Source: Desulfobulbaceae bacterium (GTDB taxonomy: Bacteria > Desulfobacterota > Desulfobulbia > Desulfobulbales > Desulfobulbaceae). From it: a DNA stretch of 52,803 nucleotides. The notes below the pieces were generated by a model, which was not told the DNA's origin, searched no databases, and saw nothing but the letters and a program-made list of their open reading frames with translations. A program made the position numbers and the translations under genes. The stretch covers positions 1 to 52,803 of the forward strand of contig WFUT01000041.1 in assembly GCA_015484845.1 (NCBI GenBank), read 5' to 3'. Below are positions 8,397-16,080 of the stretch, one piece after another (the stretch's first letter is position 1; the number at the start of each line of letters is the position of its first letter).

Positions 8397-8425
8397 GGGT
8401 TTCGGGTCTGGGGTTTCGGTGTTTC
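8397..8425. repeat. heptamer-phased short tandem repeat upstream of alaS
   Basis: The gap just upstream of the alaS start reads as consecutive 7-base units: GGGTTTC, GGGTCTG, GGGTTTC, then GGTGTTTC with one extra base. Short heptameric repeats are known in intergenic DNA of several bacterial groups. A similar phased array of different sequence lies at 18791-18811. Confidence 0.7.
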
Positions 8426-8454
8426 TGGTTGCAGGTTCTCCGGGAGTATGATCA

Positions 8455-9018
8455 TCATCCCTCTTTCAGGTACGGCAGCATGGCCTTGAAGGCCGGGCTG
8501 CCGGCCTCCCGCAGCAGCTCGTAGACCAGCATCTCGGCCGGGGCCAGTACCGCCCCCATCTCGCGCAGGCGCGCCTGGCCATACCGGTCGTTTACCGGGT
8601 TGCGCGACGAGACCGCATCCGCCACCACCCGCACGGAATAGCCCTCCCGGAGGGCGCCCAGGGCGGTCTGGTAGATGCAGATGTGGGTCTCGACACCGCA
8701 GAGCAGCAGGGTATCGACGCTCTCGGGCAGAGCGTCCAGGACCTCCCTGACCTGCGGACTGGCCAGGCCGTTGAAGGTCAGCTTGTCCGGGCAGGGCACG
8801 TCGGCGAGCAGTTCGGCCAGCCCGGCCACCAGGGGGCCGATCCCCTTCCTGTACTGGGTGTTGGCGATGATCGGAAAGCCCAGCTCCCGGGCCAGGTGGA
8901 TCATCAGGCGGATATTGCGCTCCACCCGCCCTGCCTCGTGGATATGGGCCATCAGCCGCTCCTGGGGATCCACGATATAGAGACAGCACTGTTGGGGTCG
9001 CAGAAAATCAGGGGGCAT
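8455..9018 (-). CDS. isochorismatase-family cysteine hydrolase
   Basis: A 187-residue protein of the isochorismatase-like hydrolase family. The family triad is visible: Asp17 in LYIVDPQE, Lys79 in CPDKLTFNG and Cys114 in GVETHICIYQTAL. Family members hydrolyse nicotinamide, isochorismate, ureidoacrylate and related amides or vinyl ethers; the substrate cannot be fixed here. The ATG before PPDFLRPQQ is preferred because AAGAGGAACGAG lies directly upstream; the frame is open 12 codons further. It is the first gene of a minus-strand group leading into alaS and is probably cotranscribed, because the 64-base gap has no terminator. A link to the lipid-like operon would be coincidental on present evidence. 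Confidence 0.88.
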   Translation of the reverse strand: MPPDFLRPQQCCLYIVDPQERLMAHIHEAGRVERNIRLMIHLARELGFPIIANTQYRKGIGPLVAGLAELLADVPCPDKLTFNGLASPQVREVLDALPESVDTLLLCGVETHICIYQTALGALREGYSVRVVADAVSSRNPVNDRYGQARLREMGAVLAPAEMLVYELLREAGSPAFKAMLPYLKEG

Positions 9019-9517
9019 CTCGTTCCTCTTACCTTGTTCTGGTGCCCGGAACATTCTCCGGTCCCGGCCACGTTGCTTCTATCAACCGACAGTAAGGCTT
9101 TTTAGTGATCCTGCCGGGAATTTGCAACCTAAATCCTGCAGTTGTTCGTGTGTCAGGAGCATGGCCACAGGTGGAGATGGCGGAAGAGAGGCCATCTCCC
9201 GGCCAACCATGGCGCCGGGGCGCCGGTGGCGAAGACCCGGCACCGGAGGCAGGGGAATAACGGAATTGACATCCTGGCAGGGAGAGGCGGCGGGCCTGGG
9301 CACAGGCGGGGAGGGGGAAACGGGAACAACCCGGCTTTCAGCTCAGGCGGCAGGAAGCTGCAGGATAACGGGCGTCCGTGCGAGATCATCATGCCGGCCG
9401 GGCGCCAGGGCCTGTCTGGACAACGCCGGCCGGCAACGGTTCAGCAAAAGAGGGGGAGACGGGCAGCCGACCATGATGGCGCCGGACCGGCGGCCGCCTG
9501 ACTCGGCCTGCCCGCGG
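9019..9517. other. intergenic region, no supported gene
   Basis: About 500 bases between the isochorismatase-like gene and the end of the beta-propeller gene. Open frames occur on both strands, but their predicted proteins are Arg/Pro/Gly-rich with no domain-like pattern and no ribosome-binding sites, as expected for random GC-rich sequence. One short copy of a dispersed repeat lies at 9127-9144. No terminator or RNA gene is evident. Confidence 0.6.
9127..9144 (+). repeat. short copy of the dispersed CCTRAATCCTGCA repeat
   Basis: ACCTAAATCCTGCAGTTG shares the core CCTAAATCCTGCA with both ends of the element at 15438-15595 (one end carries G in place of one A) and with the sequence starting at 52689. 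Only one end is clear here; a weak partner TGCAGGATAACGG occurs about 230 bases downstream (near 9358-9371). Confidence 0.6.
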
Positions 9518-10762
9518 TTACCGGAGAAGGAGCCGTAAGACACCACTCAAGGGCATCCGTCCGCCCCGGTGCCCGCCAGCGGGGGCCGCGTGGCAGAGAC
9601 GGACCGTTACCGTGGGCGAATAATCGGTTATCTCCCCGTTGACCACCGCCCGGACACGCAGGTAATAGGTGGTATCCTCCTTCAAGCCGGAGATGTCGAA
9701 TCCTGTCGTCGCGCCCACGTCCAGGTCATGATAGCCGGGTACAAAGGAGGAGAAATCGGAACTGGTGGAGAGATCGAGCAGATAGGTGTCGGCACCGGCA
9801 AGCCCCTGCCAGCGGGCCCTGAAGCTGTCGGGCAGCATGAATTGCGGCTGCAGGCCCGGCACCTGCAGGAAACCCGTGATGTCGGCCACGTGGATCTCGC
9901 CATCAGCCTCCCAGGCAACGTGGTTCTCACTGATCACGGGATAATGATCGTCGCTCCCGTTGTCCGTCACCCTGGTCAGCCCCTTGTTCCTGCTGTAGAG
10001 AAAGATCTCGCTGTCGGCCCCGTCCCGCCGCGCCAGGACTTCGATCGCCCCTTCCGCGGAACCACTCCTGTTGCAGACAAACCGGTCCGGCGCCTGGCGG
10101 GCCACCGGCGATGCGCTGGCCAGGTCATAGTACCAGAGCGCGACGCTGCCATCGGCCTGCTGCTGCCGCCAAAACACCTTCGAGCCATCGATCCGGGGGT
10201 CACCGGCATCCATGGCCGGATCCGAAATGACCCGGGCACCCTGCTGGCCGCCTGCCTCGTAGAGCATGATCCTGCCGGGATGGTAGGAATCGGTGACAAG
10301 CAGCGATGTCCAGACCACGTGGCCGGAGGCGATCTTCGGGCCAAAGTTGTCACTGTCGTCGGCAGGAGAGATCATCACGCCACCGGCAGGACCGCCTCCG
10401 GAGAGGCTGTGGAGAAAGATCCGGTTGCCGCCGGCAGGATCATGCTTCTGCCAGACCACGACCTCGCCGTCGGTCTGCGGCAGGGTGTCATCACTGTCGT
10501 CGTCGGTGAGCTGGGTCACCTGCAGGCTCTCCAGGTCACAGAGAAAGATCTCCCAATCGGTGTTACCGGAGGTGGCACCGGCAAGGCCGCCCCTGGCCTG
10601 CCAGACCAGGGTCATGCCGTGGAGCATGGGAAAGCTGCTGTCCGAAATCGTGGCAAGTTCGCCGCTGTTCCAGATCTCGGCCGCCCCGGCGTGGTCCATG
10701 GCGGGACCAGCCAGGAGGCAGGCAGCCAGAACGAGTGAGAAGAGGAGCGATCTAGGTTTCAT
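9518..10762 (-). CDS. secreted TolB-like beta-propeller protein with C-terminal fibronectin type III domain
   Basis: A 414-residue exported protein. Residues 1-28 form a signal peptide (MKPRSLLFSLVLAACLLAG ending near AGAAE). Residues 30-300 repeat a blade pattern such as WEIFLCDLESLQVTQLTDD, NRIFLHSLSGG, IMLYEAGG and SEIFLYSRNKGLTRVTDNGSDD, as in TolB/PD40-type propellers. Residues of about 305-395 form an FN3-like domain (FRARWQGLAGADTYLLDLS, then TTYYLRVRAVVNGEITDYS). It lacks a visible anchor or sorting signal and ends in an Arg/Gly-rich tail. It follows the beta-helix gene by 32 bases and is probably cotranscribed. A periplasmic or surface binding role is inferred; no enzymatic motif was seen. 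Confidence 0.75.
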   Translation of the reverse strand: MKPRSLLFSLVLAACLLAGPAMDHAGAAEIWNSGELATISDSSFPMLHGMTLVWQARGGLAGATSGNTDWEIFLCDLESLQVTQLTDDDSDDTLPQTDGEVVVWQKHDPAGGNRIFLHSLSGGGPAGGVMISPADDSDNFGPKIASGHVVWTSLLVTDSYHPGRIMLYEAGGQQGARVISDPAMDAGDPRIDGSKVFWRQQQADGSVALWYYDLASASPVARQAPDRFVCNRSGSAEGAIEVLARRDGADSEIFLYSRNKGLTRVTDNGSDDHYPVISENHVAWEADGEIHVADITGFLQVPGLQPQFMLPDSFRARWQGLAGADTYLLDLSTSSDFSSFVPGYHDLDVGATTGFDISGLKEDTTYYLRVRAVVNGEITDYSPTVTVRLCHAAPAGGHRGGRMPLSGVLRLLLR

Positions 10763-10794
10763 GGGATTCCCTGCAAAAGTTCACTGAAAACGAT

Positions 10795-12771
10795 TCACCA
10801 GGTGATGGGATCACTGCCGCCATAGGCCCCCAGGTCGTTGCCGTCATCGCCGCTGCCTTTGCCCGGTGATCCGGCCTGGAGATGATAGTTGCCTGCTGCC
10901 CGGTCAACAAACATGGGGTCTTCGAACAGCTCGTGGGGGTTACCGGTGAAATTGGGGCCCGATCCCTGGACACAGCCGCCGGTCTGCGCGGGAACGGAAG
11001 TCAGCTTACCGAAGTTGCCATAGTAGAGATTGTAGTCACGGGCTGCACCGCAGGCAGCATCACGGATTCCGGTCCGGTTGTTGTAGGCCGCGATGTTGTT
11101 CTTGATCACCCGGGCGGTCTGGGAGTCATTGCGGATCGGCGGCGAGGCAAAGGCGCGTGCAGACCCGGTCTGGGGATCCGTGGTAACATTGATATCATCA
11201 TAGACAATGCCGCCGCCCGTCTCGCCGGAACCGTTGTCCACCACCGTGTTGTTGCTGATCTCGGTGATGCCCCATGCCTCGTTGTAGGCAAAGGGATCAT
11301 AGGGCGATATGTTATCGCCCGAGAAACGGATGCCGCTCCTGGTATTGCCATAGACCAGGTTATTGGTGATCACTCCCGAGGCGTGATCGAGCCGCATACC
11401 CACCAGGTTGCCGTGGATCTTGTTGCGCCGGATGGTCAGGTTGACCGCTCCCAGTCCCGTGTCGAAACCCACAACCGATGGTGGCGCGTCCGGGTCCGGC
11501 GCCGCGTAGGCGGACCAGTCGCCGGTGAATATTCCGGCGGCACCGGTATGGTCATGGATATCATTGTCCGTGATCACCGCGCTGCAGGGCCTCGTGAAGG
11601 TGATTCCCGACCTGGCGTTCTGGTAGATGTTGTTCCACTCGATGGTGAGCAACCCTGTGATGCGGTCAAGCACCGCGATACCGGCCCTGGCATTGCCATA
11701 GATCGTATTGCCGGTGATCAGCACGGGTTGCGAGCAGGGGAACCTGCTGACGATCGGGTTATTGTTCACGTAAAAAGAGATGCCGGCGATGCCGTTATTG
11801 TAGATCTCGTTATTAGGGCCGATGGTGAGCGTGGAATCACCGCCGATATTGATCCCCGACGTCCCGTTATCATGGATCATATTGCCCCTGATATGGGGAC
11901 TGACGCTGCTCGAATCGATCAGGAAGATGCCGGCCCGGCGATTGTTGAGAATGGTATTGTTCTCGATACTGAGCTGATCGATGTCGTGCAGCCATATTCC
12001 GCTGCCCTTGGCGGCGCTGCTGGTACCGTTGTTGTTGATGATATTCCCGTCTGTCGCGCCGCTGCCACCGATGATCACCCTGTTGCTGTAGCCACTGCGG
12101 CCGGCAAGATAGATTCCGGCGCGGCCGTTCCCCTCGATGGTATTGCCCTTGATGACAACAGTGCTGTTATAGATCGTATCGCCGGAACGGGTTGTGATCC
12201 CGCCGTAATCTGTATTGTAGATCACATTGCCGATGATGTTGACATCGACCTGGTCATTGAGCCTGATGCCGGTCTTGTAGGTGGAAGCACCCGGCGTATC
12301 GGCCCCCTTGATCTCGCAGTTACTGATGGTGATGTTGTTGGAGCCGGAATAGATTCGAATTATAGCGACGCTGGTGAGAAACCCTCCCCCGGAGCCATCA
12401 AGAACAAACCCGTCCAGGGTGCAGTTATCCACGCCGGAGAACTTGACAATGGTCTTCCTGGTCGATGTAATGACCGGCTTTGTCGCCTGCGCACTGCGCA
12501 CATCCACGCCTGTCTTCATGTAGATCCGCTCGGAATAGGTGCCCGGATAGACCAGGACCACATCACCGGCAGAGGCAGCCGAGATGGCCGTACCGATGGA
12601 GCAGTAGGGATTGCTGGTTGTGCCCGAGCCCGTGCTGGGACAGGTGTCGTCATCGACATAGATATTGGTGGCGCTGGAGATGCACGGCAGGCAGGCGAAC
12701 GCCATCACGGCCAGGGCGGCGGACAGGGTTACCAGCCTGCCTTGCCGGCGCAGACTGTTTCTTGCTCTCAT
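10795..12771 (-). CDS. secreted right-handed parallel beta-helix repeat protein
   Basis: A 658-residue exported protein. A basic, then hydrophobic signal peptide (MRARNSLRRQGR then LVTLSAALAVMAFACL) is followed by YVDDDTCPSTGSGTTSNPYCSI, the usual opening of right-handed beta-helix proteins. About a dozen coils of the form GNxIYxNxRAGI/GITF follow, for example NTIYGNARAGIAV and NNIYQNARSGITF, as in pectate-lyase-like and NosD/CASH proteins. It ends with YHLQAGSPGKGSGDDGNDLGAYGG, a closure common in this family. The start is set by AAGGAG seven bases before the ATG and by the signal peptide; the longer open frame upstream is leader. No lyase catalytic residues could be assigned, so carbohydrate binding or surface structure is as likely as enzymatic activity. 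Confidence 0.82.
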   Translation of the reverse strand: MRARNSLRRQGRLVTLSAALAVMAFACLPCISSATNIYVDDDTCPSTGSGTTSNPYCSIGTAISAASAGDVVLVYPGTYSERIYMKTGVDVRSAQATKPVITSTRKTIVKFSGVDNCTLDGFVLDGSGGGFLTSVAIIRIYSGSNNITISNCEIKGADTPGASTYKTGIRLNDQVDVNIIGNVIYNTDYGGITTRSGDTIYNSTVVIKGNTIEGNGRAGIYLAGRSGYSNRVIIGGSGATDGNIINNNGTSSAAKGSGIWLHDIDQLSIENNTILNNRRAGIFLIDSSSVSPHIRGNMIHDNGTSGINIGGDSTLTIGPNNEIYNNGIAGISFYVNNNPIVSRFPCSQPVLITGNTIYGNARAGIAVLDRITGLLTIEWNNIYQNARSGITFTRPCSAVITDNDIHDHTGAAGIFTGDWSAYAAPDPDAPPSVVGFDTGLGAVNLTIRRNKIHGNLVGMRLDHASGVITNNLVYGNTRSGIRFSGDNISPYDPFAYNEAWGITEISNNTVVDNGSGETGGGIVYDDINVTTDPQTGSARAFASPPIRNDSQTARVIKNNIAAYNNRTGIRDAACGAARDYNLYYGNFGKLTSVPAQTGGCVQGSGPNFTGNPHELFEDPMFVDRAAGNYHLQAGSPGKGSGDDGNDLGAYGGSDPITW

Positions 12772-13102
12772 GGGAAACTCCTTGTTTCGGTACCTTCCGC
12801 CTGCAACGCGGCAACGGAACCGGTACCAGGCCAGGAAAAGGCCTGTCTCCTTTGAATTACGATTCAGTAAGCTGGATTTCGAGCCATTACCATCCCCGGA
12901 GGGCCCGACAAATACCCCAACACCCTCGCGGACTTTGACAATTTCCTGTATAGCCGCCACGTTACCAGCAGAACAATCGACCGGAGACACCGTGGCCGCC
13001 TGAAATCCCCTCCTTTCCTGTCGTTGTTGATGCAGCTTGCATACCGCCGGAAGGGAAAATCGGACGCCCGGGACATGGCTCTCCCGCGGCACCTGGATGC
13101 AA
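12772..13102. other. leader and intergenic region upstream of the beta-helix gene
   Basis: About 330 bases between the beta-helix start and the terminator of the symporter operon. Apart from the hairpin at 12789-12827 I see no promoter that stands out and no small gene. I looked for c-di-GMP riboswitch cores here and did not find them. Confidence 0.5.
12789..12827 (-). promoter_or_regulatory. hairpin in the leader of the beta-helix gene
   Basis: On the transcribed strand GGTACC-GG-TTCCG pairs with CGGAA-GGTACC around a 15-base loop, with a GG bulge. It ends about 17 bases before the start codon, close to the AAGGAG site, so it could affect translation or mRNA stability. No U-run follows and it matches no riboswitch I recognise. 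Confidence 0.45.
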
Positions 13103-13141
13103 CAAAAAAATGGCGCCCCGGTCAGCTGACCGGGGCGCCAT
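13103..13141 (-). terminator. intrinsic terminator of the symporter operon
   Basis: A 32-base perfect palindrome at 13110-13141 (core GCGCCCCGGTCAGCTGACC) is followed on the minus strand by a run of seven T residues. It stands about 130 bases after the symporter stop codon and before the beta-helix leader. It is a textbook strong intrinsic terminator; only the distance from the gene is slightly large. Confidence 0.92.
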
Positions 13142-13269
13142 GCTGGCTGTGCCCTCCTTCCGGCAGAACCGAAAGAGAGGGACCTGGCTTCATGCCGCAG
13201 GAACGGCGGGTCGTGTTTGCGCCGCGATGCGCGGCCGGCGGCGGCCGTTCGGCAGCAGGCGCGGCCTGG

Positions 13270-15036
13270 CTACCGCCGGCCGGTGCCGGGAACCCGGATA
13301 TCCTCGACCAGGTGCTGGATATGCTCGGGAGGCGGCGCGGTCATGTTGGAGACGATCATGGCGACCACGAAATTGATCAGGGCGCCGACTGCGCCAAAGG
13401 CCTCGGGCGAGATGCCGAAAAGCCAGTTGTCCGGCGTGTTGGCCAGCATCTCGGTTCCCTTGATGAAGAACCAGCCCTTGTACCAGAAGATGTAGACCAG
13501 GGTGGAGCCGAGCCCGGCCAGCATGCCGAGGACAGCGCCGGCATTATTGGCCCGCTTGGAGAAGATCCCCATCATCAGGGCCGGGAATATGGAGGAGGCG
13601 GCAAGGCCAAAGGCCAGGGCAACGACCTGGGCCGCGAACCCGGGCGGGTTGAGGCCAAGGTAACCGGCCACGAGAATGGAACCGGCCATGGCGATACGGC
13701 TGGCCATCAGCTCGGCCTTGTCCGAGATGCCAGGGGCAAATATGCCCTTGAGCAGGTCGTGGGAGATGGAAGACGAGATGGCGAGCAAAAGACCTGCAGC
13801 CGTGGACAGGGCGGCGGCAATGCCACCGGCGGCCACCAGGGCGATGACCCAGTTGGGCAGCTTGGCGATCTCGGGGTTGGCAAGCACCATGATGTCCCGG
13901 TCGACCTTGACCATCTCGTTGCCCTTCCAGCCAAACGATGCGGCCTTGGCGGCAAACGCCTTGCTGGGGCCGTAGTACTGGATGCGGCCGTCACCGTTCT
14001 TGTCCTTGTGCTTGAGCAGGCCGGTCTTTTCCCAGTTGGTGAACCAGGAGGGCACATCGGAGATCTTGATATTACCGGTGGGAGAACCGACCGGCCCTAT
14101 CTGGATAGTGTTCATCAGGTTGAGCCTTGCCATGGCGCCGACCGCGGGAGCAGTGGTATAGAGAATGGCGATGAAGACCAGGGCCCAGCCCACCGATGAA
14201 CGTGCGTCCTTGACCGTGGGCACGGTGAAGAAGCGGATGATGACATGGGGCAGCCCGGCGGTGCCGATCATCAGGGAGAGGGTGAGCAGGAACATGTTGA
14301 TGGTCGTCCCCTTCTGCACCGTGTAGGCGGAAAAGCCGAGATCGACCAGGACCTTGTCCAGCTTGTCGAGCAGGTACATGTTGCTGCCGTCGGCCATGGT
14401 GGAGCCGAGTCCGATCTGGGGCAGGGCGTGGCCGGTGAGCTGGAGGGAGATGAAGACGGCCGGCACGGTATAGGCGAAGATCAGCACGCAGTACTGGGCG
14501 ATCTGCGTGTAGGTGACGCCCTTCATGCCGCCGAGAACGGCGTAGATAAAGACAATGACCATGCCGGCGACAAGGCCGACAGAGAAATCGACCTCGAGGA
14601 AACGGGAAAAGGCCACGCCGATACCCTTCATCTGGCCGATGACATAGGTCAGGGAGGCGGTGATCAGGCAGATGACCGCCACGACGCGCGCCGTATGGGA
14701 GTAGTAGCGGTCACCGATGAACTCGGGAACCGTGAACTTGCCGTACTTGCGCAGGTAGGGCGCCAGCAGCATGGCAAGCAGGCAGTAGCCGCCGGTCCAG
14801 CCCATGAGGTAGACCGAGGCGTCATAGCCCTTGAAGGCGATGAGACCGGCCATGGAGATGAAGGAGGCCGCCGACATCCAGTCGGCGCCGGTGGCCATGC
14901 CGTTGAGCACCGGCGGCACCCCCTTGCCGGCCACGTAGAACTCGCCGGTGGTGGCGGCCCGGCTCTTGATCGCGATGACAATATAGAGGGCAAATGTCGC
15001 CCCGACAACAAGATAGGTCATTAATTGCAGGCTCAT
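13270..15036 (-). CDS. sodium:solute symporter, VC_2705/ActP-like large subunit
   Basis: A 588-residue SSS-family membrane transporter. LeuT-fold sodium-symporter features are evident: an N-terminal helix LQLMTYLVVGATFALYIVIA, then GATFAL...FYVAGKGVPPVLNGMATGADWMSAASF, GYDASVYLMGWTGGYCLLAM, YTQIAQYCVLIFAYTVP, and AALSTAAGLLLAISSSISHD. Thirteen or so membrane segments are likely. Around residues 335-375 a soluble insertion contains HKDKNGDGRIQYYG, an EF-hand-like loop. This insertion and the small DUF4212 partner gene 12 bases upstream mark the VC_2705-type symporters found beside acs. The likely role is sodium-driven uptake of acetate or a related carboxylate at the inner membrane. Substrate is inferred from context. 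Confidence 0.88.
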   Translation of the reverse strand: MSLQLMTYLVVGATFALYIVIAIKSRAATTGEFYVAGKGVPPVLNGMATGADWMSAASFISMAGLIAFKGYDASVYLMGWTGGYCLLAMLLAPYLRKYGKFTVPEFIGDRYYSHTARVVAVICLITASLTYVIGQMKGIGVAFSRFLEVDFSVGLVAGMVIVFIYAVLGGMKGVTYTQIAQYCVLIFAYTVPAVFISLQLTGHALPQIGLGSTMADGSNMYLLDKLDKVLVDLGFSAYTVQKGTTINMFLLTLSLMIGTAGLPHVIIRFFTVPTVKDARSSVGWALVFIAILYTTAPAVGAMARLNLMNTIQIGPVGSPTGNIKISDVPSWFTNWEKTGLLKHKDKNGDGRIQYYGPSKAFAAKAASFGWKGNEMVKVDRDIMVLANPEIAKLPNWVIALVAAGGIAAALSTAAGLLLAISSSISHDLLKGIFAPGISDKAELMASRIAMAGSILVAGYLGLNPPGFAAQVVALAFGLAASSIFPALMMGIFSKRANNAGAVLGMLAGLGSTLVYIFWYKGWFFIKGTEMLANTPDNWLFGISPEAFGAVGALINFVVAMIVSNMTAPPPEHIQHLVEDIRVPGTGRR

Positions 15037-15048
15037 TCTTCCCTCCCC

Positions 15049-15306
15049 TTATTCTTCATGGACATTGAATTTCCGGTCCAGCTGATTCATGCGCCAGGCA
15101 TAGAAAAAGATCAGGACCACGAAGGTGTAGATTGAGCCCTGCTGGGCAAACCAGAAACCGAGCTGGTAACCTCCGAGACGGATGGCATTGAGCTCCCTGG
15201 CAAACAGTATCCCACAGCCATACGAGACGACAAACCAGACGACGAGACAGCCAATGACCAGGCGGATATTCGCCTTCCAGTACTCCGCTTTTGCAGCGTC
15301 ACTCAT
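15049..15306 (-). CDS. DUF4212 small subunit of the sodium:solute symporter
   Basis: An 85-residue membrane protein with two transmembrane helices (RLVIGCLVVWFVVSYGCGILF and the QGSIYTFVVLIFFYAWRMN region), beginning MSDAAKAEYWKANIRL and ending LDRKFNVHEE, the hallmark pattern of the DUF4212 putative symporter small subunit. The large subunit follows 12 bases downstream. The start with AATGGAGGAAATG in front of ATGAGTGAC is chosen; an ATG immediately before it and an open frame reaching 42 codons further upstream are less likely. Proteins of this family occur almost always paired with a VC_2705-type symporter and probably assist its assembly or regulation. Confidence 0.9.
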   Translation of the reverse strand: MSDAAKAEYWKANIRLVIGCLVVWFVVSYGCGILFARELNAIRLGGYQLGFWFAQQGSIYTFVVLIFFYAWRMNQLDRKFNVHEE

Positions 15307-15437
15307 CATTTCCTCCATTGGTTGTGTTGACAGGAATGCAGTCCCGGTTCCCTCATGCATCCGGAACCATCCCGGCCTTCCGGTCAGGAAATCCCGGCAG
15401 CCGCGCGGGCCGACCGGTTCCCCGGGAGACACTCTCG

Positions 15438-15595
15438 CCTAAATCCTGCACCTCGAAAATGAAGAAAAAAATTTTCTTTCGCAGTAGCAGCGAATTACAC
15501 GAACATAATCGTTTTGTTCGACCCACTGACCGTGTGAAGGATTTTTTTCTTCATTTTCTCGCACACAGGCAAAATAGCCAATTGCAGGATTCAGG
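15438..15595. repeat. 158-bp inverted-repeat (MITE-like) element
   Basis: The ends are 13-base inverted repeats with one mismatch: CCTAAATCCTGCA at 15438-15450 and TGCAGGATTCAGG at 15583-15595. Inside lies a second perfect 17-base inverted repeat, AAAATGAAGAAAAAAAT at 15456-15472 and its complement at 15541-15557. The region is AT-rich compared with its surroundings and encodes nothing. The right end, read on the minus strand, matches 52689-52718 at 28 of 30 positions. It looks like a small non-autonomous mobile element; a target-site duplication is not clear. Confidence 0.75.
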
Positions 15596-15874
15596 TCTCA
15601 TGCTGTTGCCGTCCCCGGCCTGCCACGGGATATTGCAGCGCCTGCTCTCCAGCCCCGCGCTCGCCTGTCCCGGGGTACCGCTCCGGCGACATGAAAATGC
15701 CCCCTCTCCCCTTTTCCGTACAGTGTGACCCGGGCCGTCCGGGGACAGCCGGATACGGGAACCCGGCCCTGCCACGAGAGAACCCGGTCATGCCACCGGG
15801 CCGCCACAGACAGTGAACCGGCGGCCCCGGCCCTCCTGGACCGGACCACGTACCACACAGTACGACAGTTAAAG

Positions 15875-15903
15875 TTTATACTTTTTCGCCTGTAAGCTGT
15901 CAA
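15875..15903 (-). promoter_or_regulatory. sigma-70 promoter, near consensus
   Basis: On the minus strand TTGACA (15898-15903) is separated by exactly 17 bases from TATAAA (15875-15880). Predicted start of transcription is near 15868. The nearest gene in that direction is the DUF4212 subunit about 560 bases away, so the transcript would have a very long leader or be a separate small RNA. Confidence 0.75.
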
Positions 15904-16080
15904 GCAAATAGGTGCCCGAAAGCCTGATCAGTTCTACTGAACAGACGATACACCATTGCTGACTTGACATATCGCCATGCGTCACATTGTAGTACTTCCG
16001 GGTTTTGGCGATCCACCGCCGGCAGTGGCCGCTGTCACGATATACGGAAACAGCCCCTCGCAGCGTCGCAACAAGGCGAC

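Larger units (their letters stand above)
15307..16080. other. long intergenic region upstream of the symporter operon
   Basis: 774 bases without a supported protein gene. It holds a near-consensus minus-strand promoter (15875-15903), a GC-rich structured stretch (perfect 8-base stem near 15806-15836), and a 158-bp inverted-repeat element (15438-15595) between that promoter and the symporter genes. A short minus-strand frame of about 33 codons (about 15591-15692) preceded by GGGGAGAGGGGG is the only peptide candidate; its composition does not look coding. Confidence 0.6.

Noticed and set aside
5592-8489. A 965-codon open frame on the plus strand opposite alaS
   Set aside because: Antisense shadow of a clear synthetase gene in GC-rich DNA; its product is Gly/Ala/His/Pro-rich without domains.
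9122-9538. A plus-strand frame of 138 codons in the intergenic region
   Set aside because: No ribosome-binding site; Arg/Gly/Pro-rich translation; runs into the end of the beta-propeller gene.
12772-13092. A c-di-GMP riboswitch before the beta-helix gene, by analogy with 26237-26328
   Set aside because: None of the conserved core blocks (GGCAAACC, GGGACGCAAAGCC, GGTAGCGGGGTT) are present. Only a hairpin is seen.
15904-15917. A possible sigma-54 site (GG-N10-GC) on the minus strand
   Set aside because: Only the GG and GC dinucleotides fit; the GCAC and TTGC blocks are out of register with TGGCACG-N4-TTGC. The adjoining sigma-70 promoter is far better.
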